The notes: generated from the sequence alone by a model not told the origin. Shown: positions 1-6,762, numbered from the stretch's first letter. The stretch: 13,555 nucleotides of DNA from Gammaproteobacteria bacterium (GCA_018667205.1 JABIVN010000449.1:1-13555); one strand, 5' to 3'. Numbers and translations are program-made.

Positions 1-84
1 GGAAAGGAAGTCGGCGATGTGGTGTCTGTCAAAACACCGGCCGGAGAAGCGGAGTTTGAGATCTGCGCCGTTAGGCACTTATAG
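1..84 (+). CDS. greA: Transcription elongation factor GreA, C-terminal end (partial)
   Basis: Only the last 27 codons and the TAG stop are in the window; the gene begins upstream. The visible residues include GKEVGDVVSVKTPAGEAEFE and then end in VRHL. This aligns with the C-terminal FKBP-like domain of GreA (E. coli ends in a GDVVVIKTPGGEVEYE-type stretch). GreA binds in the secondary channel of RNA polymerase and stimulates cleavage of backtracked transcripts. Its position before yhbY, rlmE and ftsH is the usual gammaproteobacterial order, where carAB precedes greA. No uridine-rich intrinsic terminator follows; a short hairpin and a 13-bp tandem repeat occupy the gap to convergent yhbY. Confidence 0.93.
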   Translation, partial: GKEVGDVVSVKTPAGEAEFEICAVRHL

Positions 85-90
85 GTTACT

Positions 91-110
91 GACATGCCAC
101 TTTGGCTGTC
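91..110 (+). other. Short hairpin after greA
   Basis: GACATGCCA (91-99) pairs with TGGCTGTC (103-110) around a CTT loop, giving 8 bp with one bulged T. No T-run follows, so it is not a standard intrinsic terminator. The 3' arm is the first part of the 13-bp repeat unit, so the 5' arm could equally pair with the second repeat copy and, with one mismatch, with the third and fourth. It may help end or stabilise the greA transcript; this is inference. Confidence 0.4.
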
Positions 111-164
111 TACTCTGGCTGTCTACTCTGGCTTTCTACTCTGGCTTTCTACTTGGGCTGTCTA
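103..164. repeat. 13-bp tandem repeat between greA and yhbY
   Basis: Four head-to-tail copies: TGGCTGTCTACTC at 103-115 and 116-128, TGGCTTTCTACTC at 129-141, TGGCTTTCTACTT at 142-154. A degenerate fifth copy (GGGCTGTCTA) at 155-164 runs into the yhbY stop codon. The unit length is not a multiple of three and the array sits outside both reading frames. On the greA transcript the array is pyrimidine-rich and purine-poor. It replaces the intrinsic terminator one might expect between two convergent genes. A Rho-type termination role or simple replication slippage are both possible. Confidence 0.9.
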
Positions 165-467
165 AAGGACGTTGGCCCTGGCGATGTTTGACAGTAGGGG
201 GTTAGGTTCGCGCGAGGCACGGTAGACAAGCGCCATGCCTCCGACGACCTGCACAATCTCAGTGTCCGGGATGTTTTTTAGCGAAGCAACAACGTCAGCG
301 CGTTCCGCTTTGTCGCCAAACATTTTTACTTTGATAAGTTCATGATCATCGAGGGCTCGGTTCAATTCAGCAATCACACTGCCTGAAAGGCCATTGCCAG
401 CGACGGTGACGACTGCTTTGAGTCCGTGCCCGATGGTTCTCAGTTTTTTTTTCAGCTTACCGTTCAT
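162..467 (-). CDS. yhbY: YhbY family ribosome-assembly RNA-binding protein (CRM domain)
   Basis: The product is 101 residues; family members are usually about 95-105. The CRM-domain fold is recognisable: an N-terminal basic helix (KLKKKLRTIGHGLKAVV), the GxxG-type loop GNGL at residues 24-27, then LNRALDDHELIKVKM, which matches the E. coli segment around HHELIKVKI. The C-terminal strand VVGGMALVYR and basic tail are also typical. YhbY associates with pre-50S particles in E. coli and is thought to act in large-subunit assembly. It is transcribed opposite to its neighbours: convergent with greA and divergent from rlmE, as usual in this locus. The ATG at 467 has no strong Shine-Dalgarno sequence; a TACAAT -10 box lies about 26-31 bp upstream. 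Start confidence is moderate, family confidence high. Confidence 0.93.
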   Translation of the reverse strand: MNGKLKKKLRTIGHGLKAVVTVAGNGLSGSVIAELNRALDDHELIKVKMFGDKAERADVVASLKNIPDTEIVQVVGGMALVYRASREPNPLLSNIARANVL

Positions 468-492
468 GATTTACTCAATTTTCAGGGGCGCG

Positions 493-498
493 ATTGTA
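493..498 (-). promoter_or_regulatory. Probable -10 box of the yhbY promoter
   Basis: On the minus strand TACAAT (five of six to TATAAT) lies so that transcription would start about 20 nt before the yhbY ATG. With a 17-bp spacer the -35 hexamer would be TCGTAA, a poor match. An interrupted inverted repeat, ACCCA (498-502) and TGGGT (511-515), overlaps this box and could be an operator for the divergent pair. Confidence 0.4.
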
Positions 499-545
499 CC
501 CACGTTGACCTGGGTTTACGATACTTCATTTCGGAAGGGAGCTAA

Positions 546-1172
546 ATGACGAAAAAGTCGAAATCCAGTGCTCAATGGCTAACTGACCACGAGAAGGACG
601 AATACGTGCTTCGTGCCAGGCGGGAAGGGTATCGATCCCGGGCGAGCTATAAGTTGCTTGAGATCGATGAGAAATTCGGCCTCCTTCGTCCAGGCACTGT
701 GGTGGTCGATCTGGGTGCTGCGCCCGGAGGCTGGGCCCAGATCGCGGTGCAGAAGTGTGGGCGTAGCGGGTTCGTGGTCGGCCTTGATCTACTGGATATG
801 GAGCCACTACGGGGTGCCACGCTTATTAAGGGCGATTTCACAGAGGAAAAGTCTCTGGCTGAGTTGATGGCAGTGCTTCAAGATCGAACCGTAGACCTTG
901 TAATCTCGGATATGGCCCCCAACTTAAGTGGTATGAAAGAAATCGACCAACCTCTGGCTATTTACCTCACCGAACTAGCGTTAGACTTCGCATGTGCAAC
1001 CTTGAGGCCGGGTGGTGCGTTGTTGATGAAATGCTTCGAAGGTTCAGGGCTCGACGAGCTTCGACGAGTCATTCGTACTAATTTCAAGCAGTTAAATAAT
1101 GTTAAGCCGAAAGCGTCAAGAGACAAGTCCCGCGAGATCTATGTGTTGGGCCGTCAATTCAAAGGCAGCTAG
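546..1172 (+). CDS. rlmE: 23S rRNA 2'-O-methyltransferase RlmE (FtsJ/RrmJ)
   Basis: The product is 208 residues, against 209 for E. coli RlmE. It transfers a methyl group from S-adenosylmethionine to the 2'-O of U2552 in the 23S rRNA A loop, a late step of 50S maturation. The SAM-binding motif VVDLGAAPGGW spans residues 53-63. The family's K-D-K-E catalytic set is present as K36 (ASYKL), D122 (ISDMAPN), K162 (LLMKCFEG) and E197 (KSREIYV). The ATG at 546 is preceded by a strong Shine-Dalgarno GGAAGGGAG at 534-542. It lies directly before ftsH, the conserved pairing in proteobacteria (heat-shock controlled in E. coli). I do not see a clear sigma32 promoter in the 78-bp upstream gap. Confidence 0.97.
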   Translation: MTKKSKSSAQWLTDHEKDEYVLRARREGYRSRASYKLLEIDEKFGLLRPGTVVVDLGAAPGGWAQIAVQKCGRSGFVVGLDLLDMEPLRGATLIKGDFTEEKSLAELMAVLQDRTVDLVISDMAPNLSGMKEIDQPLAIYLTELALDFACATLRPGGALLMKCFEGSGLDELRRVIRTNFKQLNNVKPKASRDKSREIYVLGRQFKGS

Positions 1173-1224
1173 ACGTAACTTATCGACAGAATTGTAGTCG
1201 AATGAACTAATAACGCCGTACAAG

Positions 1225-1248
1225 TATAATGAACGGCCCTGCGGGCTG
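1225..1248 (+). promoter_or_regulatory. Possible ftsH promoter -10 box and leader hairpin
   Basis: A perfect TATAAT sits at 1225-1230, in the 104-bp gap between rlmE and ftsH. The hexamer 17 bp upstream (ATGAAC, 1202-1207) is a weak -35. Right after it, CGGCCC (1234-1239) and GGGCTG (1243-1248) form a 6-bp hairpin with a TGC loop that would lie at the very start of the transcript. Read-through from rlmE is also expected, so this would be an internal promoter. Confidence 0.35.
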
Positions 1249-1276
1249 AAAAGAGTTCGGGAATGAGGATAGAGCA

Positions 1277-3217
1277 TTGAACGATATGGGTAAAAATCTA
1301 CTACTTTGGTTGATTATCGCAGCGGTACTGCTGACGGTGTTCCAGAATTTCAATGTTCGTCCCGAAAATGAAGAGATTGACTACTCTTCTTTCCTGGAAA
1401 TGGTGGACCAAAACCAGGTTCGATCCGTTGAGGTCGACGGGCTGACCATTCGTGGCGAGCGCTCTGATGGTAGGGCCTTCGAAACCATCCAGCCGCAGAT
1501 TACTGATAGTGCCCTCATCGGGGACATGATTGATCGAAATGTTGATTTTAAGGGCAAACGGCCCGAGCAGCAGAGCATCTGGACCCAATTACTGGTGGCC
1601 AGTTTTCCAATTCTCGTCATTATTGCTGTGTTCATGTTTTTTATGCGTCAAATGCAAGGTGGTGCGGGTGGCAAGGGTGGACCACTAACCTTTGGGAAGA
1701 GCAAAGCCAAATTGCTCGGCGAGGATCAAATTAAAACGACCTTCGCTGATGTTGCTGGAGTCGACGAAGCGAAAGAAGATGTGCAGGAACTGGTTGAGTT
1801 CCTGAAGGACCCCAGTAGATTTCAGAAGTTAGGAGGCAGGATTCCACGTGGCATCCTAATGGTTGGGCAGCCAGGAACGGGTAAAACGCTACTCGCGAAA
1901 GCGATCGCCGGTGAAGCCAAGGTCCCGTTCTTCAGTATTTCTGGTTCTGATTTTGTGGAAATGTTTGTTGGAGTAGGTGCCTCCCGCGTGAGAGACATGT
2001 TTGAGCAGGCCAAGAAACAAACTCCGTGTATTATTTTTATCGATGAGATAGATGCAGTCGGCCGGCACAGGGGTGCAGGCGTGGGCGGCGGCAATGATGA
2101 ACGAGAACAGACTTTGAACCAGTTGCTGGTAGAGATGGACGGATTTGACGGTAACGAGGGCATTATTGTTATCGCTTCTACCAACCGGCCGGATGTTCTT
2201 GACCCTGCACTATTGAGACCGGGCCGATTTGATCGGCAGGTGGTCGTGTCGCTGCCGGACATCCGTGGCCGTGAGCAGATTCTTAAAGTACATATGCGCA
2301 AGGTCCCTCTAGGGACAGATGTTGATGCCAGCTTGATTGCGCGAGGCACACCTGGATTTTCTGGTGCCGACCTGGCAAACCTGGTTAATGAAGCCGCGCT
2401 TTTCGCAGCGAGACAGGAGAAACGAACGGTCACCATGATCGAGTTCGAGCAGGCGAAAGACAAAATCATGATGGGCGCCGAAAGGAAGTCGATGGTGATG
2501 TCAGAAAAGGAACGCGAAAACACGGCATACCACGAAGCTGGCCATTGTATTGTCGGCTACCTGGTTCCCGAGCATGATCCCAGTTACAAGGTGTCCATTA
2601 TTCCCAGAGGCAGGGCGCTGGGTGTCACAATGTTTCTGCCAGAGGAAGATCGGTACTCACTCAGCAAAAGAATGATCCTCAGCCAAATATGCTCATTGTT
2701 TGGTGGGCGTATTGCTGAAGAGATGACGCTCGGCCCTGATGGAATTACCACGGGAGCATCTAACGATATTGAGCGCGCAACGAAGATGGCCAAAGCGATG
2801 GTCACCAAGTGGGGCTTGTCGGAGAAACTTGGACCGTTGGCGTACGCTGAGGATGATCAAGAAGTGTTTCTTGGGATGTCCGCTGGCTCAGCCAGGCCAC
2901 AGGTTTCTAATCAGACGGCGATGGAAATCGACGCCGAAGTAAGATCAATCATTGATAGCTGTTACAAGACGGCTGAGGGAATACTCGACGCGAACAGAGG
3001 GAAGCTTGACGCGATGAAAGATGCGCTTCTTGAGTACGAAACGATCGACAAAAGCCAGATTGACGAGATCATGGCCGGACGAACGCCAAGCCCACCTGAA
3101 AGCTGGGATGACAAAGATTCCAAAGATTCCAAAGATTCCCCAGGATTAGATGAAGCCGATACAGGTAACGACAATCAGGGCGCCGGCCCTGTCGGGGACC
3201 CGGCGCCTGATCACTAA
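1277..3217 (+). CDS. ftsH: ATP-dependent zinc metalloprotease FtsH
   Basis: This 646-residue membrane-anchored AAA+ protease degrades misfolded membrane proteins and regulators such as sigma32 and LpxC. Transmembrane segments are at about residues 8-22 ([15 protein letters not shown]) and 108-124 ([17 protein letters not shown]), with a periplasmic domain between them. The AAA module has Walker A at 197-204 (GQPGTGKT), Walker B ending in D256-E257 (IIFIDEID), and arginine fingers R317 and R320 (RPGRFDR). The zinc site is H419-E420-x-x-H423 (HEAGH), with D497 (SNDIE) as likely third ligand. Walker A has Gln at 198 where the usual motif is GPPGTGKT. I chose the TTG at 1277 because GAGG at 1265-1268 is correctly spaced for it and many orthologues begin with a similar extension; ATG 1286 is the alternative. 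The acidic tail holds a KDS triplet repeat. Confidence 0.97.
   Translation: MNDMGKNLLLWLIIAAVLLTVFQNFNVRPENEEIDYSSFLEMVDQNQVRSVEVDGLTIRGERSDGRAFETIQPQITDSALIGDMIDRNVDFKGKRPEQQSIWTQLLVASFPILVIIAVFMFFMRQMQGGAGGKGGPLTFGKSKAKLLGEDQIKTTFADVAGVDEAKEDVQELVEFLKDPSRFQKLGGRIPRGILMVGQPGTGKTLLAKAIAGEAKVPFFSISGSDFVEMFVGVGASRVRDMFEQAKKQTPCIIFIDEIDAVGRHRGAGVGGGNDEREQTLNQLLVEMDGFDGNEGIIVIASTNRPDVLDPALLRPGRFDRQVVVSLPDIRGREQILKVHMRKVPLGTDVDASLIARGTPGFSGADLANLVNEAALFAARQEKRTVTMIEFEQAKDKIMMGAERKSMVMSEKERENTAYHEAGHCIVGYLVPEHDPSYKVSIIPRGRALGVTMFLPEEDRYSLSKRMILSQICSLFGGRIAEEMTLGPDGITTGASNDIERATKMAKAMVTKWGLSEKLGPLAYAEDDQEVFLGMSAGSARPQVSNQTAMEIDAEVRSIIDSCYKTAEGILDANRGKLDAMKDALLEYETIDKSQIDEIMAGRTPSPPESWDDKDSKDSKDSPGLDEADTGNDNQGAGPVGDPAPDH
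3112..3138 (+). repeat. In-frame 9-bp triplicate in the FtsH tail
   Basis: CAAAGATTC occurs three times head to tail (3112-3120, 3121-3129, 3130-3138). It encodes three K-D-S units in the disordered C-terminal tail of FtsH. All copies are identical at the DNA level, suggesting recent slippage. The unit is a multiple of three, so gain or loss would keep the frame. Confidence 0.9.
3175..3210 (+). other. GC-rich hairpin at the 3' end of ftsH
   Basis: TCAGGGCGCCGG (3175-3186) pairs with CCGGCGCCTGA (3200-3210), 11 bp with one bulged G. The loop (3187-3199) can form three further CCC/GGG pairs. It lies inside the last ftsH codons, just before the stop at 3215-3217 and the folP start at 3229. No T-run follows, so it is more likely an mRNA processing or stability element than a terminator. 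Confidence 0.55.
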
Positions 3218-3228
3218 TAGTTAGGCAG

Positions 3229-4059
3229 ATGTCTCGTCTGCGGGGACTACTTTCCCGTCATCAACCGTTGGTCATGGGAATCCTGAATGTTACGCCGGAT
3301 TCGTTTTCTGATGGTGGTCAATTTTCGACGATAGATAAGGCGCTCGCCCACACCCGAGCAATGATTTCTGGCGGCGCGGATATTATCGATATTGGGGGCG
3401 AGTCCACTCGACCCGGCGCTGATCCAGTGTCGGTCTCCGAAGAAATTGAAAGAGTCCTCCCGGTCATTCAGGCCATAAGACGAGAGTCAGATATCGCTAT
3501 CTCGTTGGACACCAGTAAGGCGCAGGTGATTAGTGCTGCGCAGCCGGAAGATATCGACCTGATCAATGACGTTTGTGCCCTCCAGGGGGAAGGCTCCATC
3601 GATGCAGCAAGTCGATCCGAGTTACCAGTCTGCCTTATGCACATGCTGGGGGAGCCGCGGACAATGCAGCGAAACCCACGTTACGAAGATGTCGTTAGTG
3701 AAGTGTTTGACTTTCTGGTTGAACGGGTACGGTCTTGCGAGACTGCAGGTATTCCCCAAAGTCGACTCGTGCTTGACGTGGGGTTCGGTTTTGGAAAATC
3801 ACCGGAAGATAATCTGAGGCTGATTAATCAACTCCCAAGATTTTTAGAACTCGGCCTGCCGATGTTGGTGGGCCTCTCCAGAAAGAGTACTATTGGCAGG
3901 ATTGTTGATGACCCACTGGTCGGTAGTGTAAGCGGAGCGCTGTTTGCGTTAAGCAAAGGTGCACAGATCCTTAGGGTCCACGACGTTGCGCAAACTGCCT
4001 CAGCAATCAGGGTGTGGCGATCTTTTGCCGCGGAACACATTGTTAGCCACACGACTTAA
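3229..4059 (+). CDS. folP: Dihydropteroate synthase
   Basis: The product is 276 residues; E. coli FolP is 282. It condenses 6-hydroxymethyl-7,8-dihydropterin diphosphate with p-aminobenzoate to give 7,8-dihydropteroate, and is the sulfonamide target. The TIM-barrel signatures are all visible: NVTPDSFSDGG at residues 20-30, GGESTRPGA at 56-64 (loop 2 with R61), LDTSK with D94, ND at 113-114, the pterin-site Asp D183, SRKS with K219, and RVHDV with R249 and H251. The loop usually reading DPGFGFGK is D183-V-G-F-G-F-G-K, with Val in place of Pro. The ATG at 3229 is 11 nt after the ftsH stop, with a modest TTAGG upstream. Lying between ftsH and glmM is the standard arrangement, and co-transcription is likely. 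Confidence 0.97.
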   Translation: MSRLRGLLSRHQPLVMGILNVTPDSFSDGGQFSTIDKALAHTRAMISGGADIIDIGGESTRPGADPVSVSEEIERVLPVIQAIRRESDIAISLDTSKAQVISAAQPEDIDLINDVCALQGEGSIDAASRSELPVCLMHMLGEPRTMQRNPRYEDVVSEVFDFLVERVRSCETAGIPQSRLVLDVGFGFGKSPEDNLRLINQLPRFLELGLPMLVGLSRKSTIGRIVDDPLVGSVSGALFALSKGAQILRVHDVAQTASAIRVWRSFAAEHIVSHTT

Positions 4060-4065
4060 TTATAT

Positions 4066-5403
4066 ATGAGAAAAAAATTTTTCGGCACCGATGGAATACG
4101 CGGCCGCGTCGGAGATGCGCCGATTACCGCTGAATTTATGCTTAAACTTGGGTGGGCGTCGGGAAAAGTATTTTCCAGGGAGGGGCGAGGATTAATTCTT
4201 ATTGGTAAGGACACTCGGGTCTCAGGTTACATGTTTGAGTCTGCTCTTGAGGCAGGACTAGCATCCGCAGGTGTCGACGTGGCGCTGCTAGGGCCAATGC
4301 CGACGCCTGCTATCGCGTATCTCACAAGGACCTTCAATGCGAGTGCGGGGATCGTTATTAGTGCTTCGCATAACGATTACCGTGACAACGGCGTGAAATT
4401 TTTCTCGGACGCAGGTGCAAAACTGGACGATGGTGTTGAGTTAGCAATCGAAAGGGAGCTTGATGCCGACATGCAGATGGTTGCTTCAGATCAGATCGGG
4501 AAGGTATCCCGGATCAATGACGCAGCCGGTCGATATATAGAGTTTTGTAAAAGTTGCTTTCCTTCCCCAACCAACCTGCGAGGCATGAAGATTGCGCTCG
4601 ATTGCGCTCACGGCGCAACCTACCACATAGCACCCAACGTACTTAGGGAGTTGGGCGCTACAGTTATCGAGTTGGGTACTGAACCCGATGGCTTCAATAT
4701 CAATGCCGAGGGAGGGTCTACCAAGCCGGCGTTGTTGCAGAAGTTGGTACTGGCCGAGGGGGCTGATCTTGGGATCGCTCTGGACGGGGATGGGGACAGG
4801 GTGATCATGGTCGACAGCGAGGGCGAAATTGTCGATGGGGATGAATTACTTTTTATTATTGCGAACGCGGAATATCGATCAAAAAGACTCACGGGTGGGG
4901 TCGTTGGCACACAGATGAGCAACTTCGGGCTTGAAGAAGCGTTGGGGGAAAAGGGCATTCCGTTTATCCGGGCAGCCGTTGGCGATCGCTATGTGTTGGC
5001 GGAATTAGCTAAACGGGATTGGATGTTCGGCGGAGAAAGCTCCGGGCACCTTTTGTGCCTTAATGTGTCGACGACAGGGGATGGGATTATATCGGCCCTG
5101 CAGGTACTGGCAGCGATGCTTGAATTTAACAGCTCGCTCTTAGAATTAAAGGCTGGGATGAAAAAATACCCGCAACATATGATAAACGTTGCTTGCCAGG
5201 GGAAATTCGATCTAACCCGGCAGGATGTCATCACAAAGGCAGTGGCTCAGACCGAAAAAGAATTAGGCGGCCGCGGTCGTGTGCTGCTAAGGCCCTCTGG
5301 GACTGAACCGGTAGTGAGGGTAATGGTTGAAGGGGAAGACGCGGCGATAGTGGCCACTCTCACGGAGGATTTGGCCAGGATTGTCTCCGCGGAACTTGGA
5401 TAG
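4066..5403 (+). CDS. glmM: Phosphoglucosamine mutase GlmM
   Basis: The product is 445 residues, the usual family length. It interconverts glucosamine-6-phosphate and glucosamine-1-phosphate, feeding UDP-GlcNAc for peptidoglycan and lipopolysaccharide. It opens with the family signature [11 protein letters not shown]. The phosphoserine loop has S101 (ISASHND), the metal loop is D240-G-D242-G-D244-R, the sugar-specificity loop is GGESSGH with E324 and S326, and the phosphate-binding loop is RPSGTEP at 409-415. In the active-site loop the residue after SASHN is Asp104, where Pro is usual. The start is only 6 nt after folP and has no Shine-Dalgarno sequence (AATTATAT precedes the ATG), so translation probably depends on ribosomes finishing folP. 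The start is supported by alignment of [13 protein letters not shown] with orthologues. Confidence 0.97.
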   Translation: MRKKFFGTDGIRGRVGDAPITAEFMLKLGWASGKVFSREGRGLILIGKDTRVSGYMFESALEAGLASAGVDVALLGPMPTPAIAYLTRTFNASAGIVISASHNDYRDNGVKFFSDAGAKLDDGVELAIERELDADMQMVASDQIGKVSRINDAAGRYIEFCKSCFPSPTNLRGMKIALDCAHGATYHIAPNVLRELGATVIELGTEPDGFNINAEGGSTKPALLQKLVLAEGADLGIALDGDGDRVIMVDSEGEIVDGDELLFIIANAEYRSKRLTGGVVGTQMSNFGLEEALGEKGIPFIRAAVGDRYVLAELAKRDWMFGGESSGHLLCLNVSTTGDGIISALQVLAAMLEFNSSLLELKAGMKKYPQHMINVACQGKFDLTRQDVITKAVAQTEKELGGRGRVLLRPSGTEPVVRVMVEGEDAAIVATLTEDLARIVSAELG

Positions 5404-5413
5404 GCGATCTGGT

Positions 5414-5442
5414 TTGAATCTTACGTACAAAGCCGTTAACAT
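5414..5442 (+). promoter_or_regulatory. Possible sigma70 promoter before tpiA
   Basis: TTGAAT (5414-5419) and TAACAT (5437-5442) are separated by 17 bp, each matching four of six consensus positions. They fall in the 66-bp gap between glmM and tpiA, the largest gap between folP and secG, with a predicted start point about 20 nt before the tpiA start. Match quality is only moderate. Confidence 0.35.
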
Positions 5443-5469
5443 CTGCCGCCTTTTTCCGAGGACCTATTG

Positions 5470-6240
5470 ATGAGCGAGCGAGATCCGCTGGTCGCAGGTA
5501 ACTGGAAGATGAATGGCGATGCGAGCAGCCTGGATGGGTTGCTAGACGGTTTACTCACCGAGCTTTCGGGGTTAGCACTTCGGCGCTGTAGTGTTCTGGT
5601 TTTTCCGTCCTATGTTTATTTGGGTCAAGTAGCCCAAAAGCTTCTAGGGTCCGGTATTGGTGTCGGTTCTCAGGATGTCGACCAGAGAGCGCAAGGTGCA
5701 GTTACCGGTGGCGTCTCAGCGGACATGCTGAAAGATGTGGGCTGTCGGTTTGTCCTTGTCGGGCATTCAGAACGCAGGACATTGTTTGCGGAATCCGATA
5801 AGTTGGTAACCGATAAGTTCGAACAGTGTCGATCTCAGGGGCTGGTGCCGATAATTTGTGTAGGCGAGACGTTGGAAGAGCGTCGGCAGGATAGAACGAT
5901 CGAGGTAGTGACCCGTCAATTAAAGGTGGTGACTTCACGAGTCGGCCTTGCGGGTTTTGACGGCGCGGTGATTGCTTACGAACCGGTCTGGGCAATAGGC
6001 ACAGGGGAAAGTGCGACTCCTGAGCAAGCAGAAGAGGTGCACGCAGGGTTGCGCAGGAGTTTGGCAGAACTGGATGAAAACCTCTCCTGCAGAACAAGAA
6101 TACTGTACGGTGGCAGTGTCACGGCGGATAACGCAGTAGCGCTGTTTGGAATGGAAAATGTGGATGGCGCGCTGGTTGGCGGGGCATCTTTAAAAGCGAA
6201 TAGCTTTGCTGAGATTTGCAAAGCAGCCGAAGAGTCTTAG
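5470..6240 (+). CDS. tpiA: Triose-phosphate isomerase
   Basis: The product is 256 residues; E. coli TpiA is 255. It interconverts dihydroxyacetone phosphate and glyceraldehyde-3-phosphate in glycolysis and gluconeogenesis. Catalytic residues are N11 and K13 (GNWKMNG), H99 in VGHSERR, and E171 in the signature AYEPVWAIGTG. The phosphate-gripping loops GGSV and GALVGGASL follow. The conserved GAFTGE-type stretch reads GAVTGG here, so the usual Glu is Gly81. I placed the start at ATG 5470: GAGG at 5458-5461 is 8 nt upstream, and this start puts the lysine at position 13. A TTG immediately before (5467) is the alternative. tpiA between glmM and secG is conserved in gammaproteobacteria. Confidence 0.97.
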   Translation: MSERDPLVAGNWKMNGDASSLDGLLDGLLTELSGLALRRCSVLVFPSYVYLGQVAQKLLGSGIGVGSQDVDQRAQGAVTGGVSADMLKDVGCRFVLVGHSERRTLFAESDKLVTDKFEQCRSQGLVPIICVGETLEERRQDRTIEVVTRQLKVVTSRVGLAGFDGAVIAYEPVWAIGTGESATPEQAEEVHAGLRRSLAELDENLSCRTRILYGGSVTADNAVALFGMENVDGALVGGASLKANSFAEICKAAEES

Positions 6241-6246
6241 TGAGTT

Positions 6247-6627
6247 ATGGAAACGATTGAAACGATTGAAACGTTAGTCCTTGTATTTCACGTGTTGGCG
6301 GCGTTAGCAGTTATCGGCCTGGTGCTGATACAACATGGTAAGGGGGCAGACGCAGGCGCTGGTTTCGGAGGTGGTGCAAGCTCGACTGTTTTCGGGTCCG
6401 GAGGAGCAGGTAATTTTCTGCAAAGGGTGACAACAGGCATAGCCATTGCGTTTTTTATAACGAGTTTTGGGCTTGCCTTTTATGCAAAGGAAAGATCTCA
6501 AGCGGCAAGCGGCGTAGGTGTACCCGTCGTCATTGAGTCGCCGGTTATGGGGGTTCAAGGAGACGAAGAGGGTGAACTTCCAGTCTTTGAGGCTCGTGAG
6601 CAAGGCTCAGAGATACCGGAAGGTTAA
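6247..6627 (+). CDS. secG: Protein translocase subunit SecG
   Basis: The product is 126 residues; E. coli SecG is 110. SecG is the small auxiliary subunit of the SecYEG inner-membrane channel and aids the SecA-driven step of export. Two membrane segments are visible (about residues 10-29, VLVFHVLAALAVIGLVLIQ, and 61-79, TGIAIAFFITSFGLAFY). They flank the conserved cytoplasmic loop HGKGADAGAGFGGG and VFGSGGAGNFL. The tail is acidic and low in complexity. The first codons contain three 9-bp repeats (GAAACGATT, GAAACGATT, GAAACGTTA), giving an ETI-ETI-ETL start that extends the protein relative to E. coli. The ATG is 6 nt after the tpiA stop and has no good Shine-Dalgarno sequence, suggesting coupling to tpiA. 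tRNA-Leu(GAG) follows, as in E. coli (leuU). Confidence 0.95.
   Translation: METIETIETLVLVFHVLAALAVIGLVLIQHGKGADAGAGFGGGASSTVFGSGGAGNFLQRVTTGIAIAFFITSFGLAFYAKERSQAASGVGVPVVIESPVMGVQGDEEGELPVFEAREQGSEIPEG
6250..6276 (+). repeat. 9-bp triplicate at the secG N-terminus
   Basis: GAAACGATT is present twice in tandem (6250-6258, 6259-6267), followed by the diverged copy GAAACGTTA (6268-6276). These encode E-T-I, E-T-I, E-T-L directly after the start methionine of SecG. The frame is preserved. Confidence 0.85.
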
Positions 6628-6675
6628 GCAGCAGGCCCTTGGATTGATTCAACTGGGTCCTGAAGCGACAGTATT

Positions 6676-6762
6676 GCCGAAGTGGTGAAATTGGTAGACA
6701 CGCTACCTTGAGGGGGTAGTGGGGGAAACCCCGTGGAGGTTCAAGTCCTCTCTTCGGCACCA
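6676..6762 (+). tRNA. tRNA-Leu (anticodon GAG)
   Basis: This is an 87-nt class II tRNA with encoded CCA. The acceptor GCCGAAG (6676-6682) pairs with CTTCGGC (6752-6758); the discriminator is A6759 and CCA is 6760-6762. The anticodon arm is CTACC, loop TTGAGGG, GGTAG, so the anticodon is GAG, reading CUC and CUU. The long variable arm is GTGGGGGAAACCCCGT and the T loop is TTCAAGT. It sits directly after secG, the position of leuU in E. coli. I see no promoter in the 48-bp gap, so co-transcription with secG is likely; the gap can fold GGCCCTTG (6634-6641) with CAACTGGGTCC (6650-6660), leaving small bulges. Confidence 0.97.

Noticed and set aside
103..164. CRISPR-like array
   Set aside because: Units are 13 bp and contiguous with no spacers, and there are no cas genes; it is a simple tandem repeat.
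17..205. A 62-codon plus-strand frame across the greA end and the 13-bp repeats
   Set aside because: It overlaps the real GreA frame and its apparent hydrophobic repeat comes from reading the 13-bp array; no ribosome site or family resemblance.
468..545. A sigma32 heat-shock promoter for rlmE-ftsH
   Set aside because: Expected from E. coli, but no CTTGAA with a properly spaced CCCAT-type -10 is present; TTGACC at 505-510 has no matching -10 on the plus strand.
1822..2523. A 233-codon minus-strand open frame inside ftsH
   Set aside because: It is exactly antisense to the conserved AAA domain, has serine-rich antisense composition and no recognisable motif; a shadow of ftsH codon usage.
5467..5469. 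TTG start for tpiA
   Set aside because: It adds one residue only; ATG 5470 has better spacing from GAGG and gives canonical Lys13 numbering.
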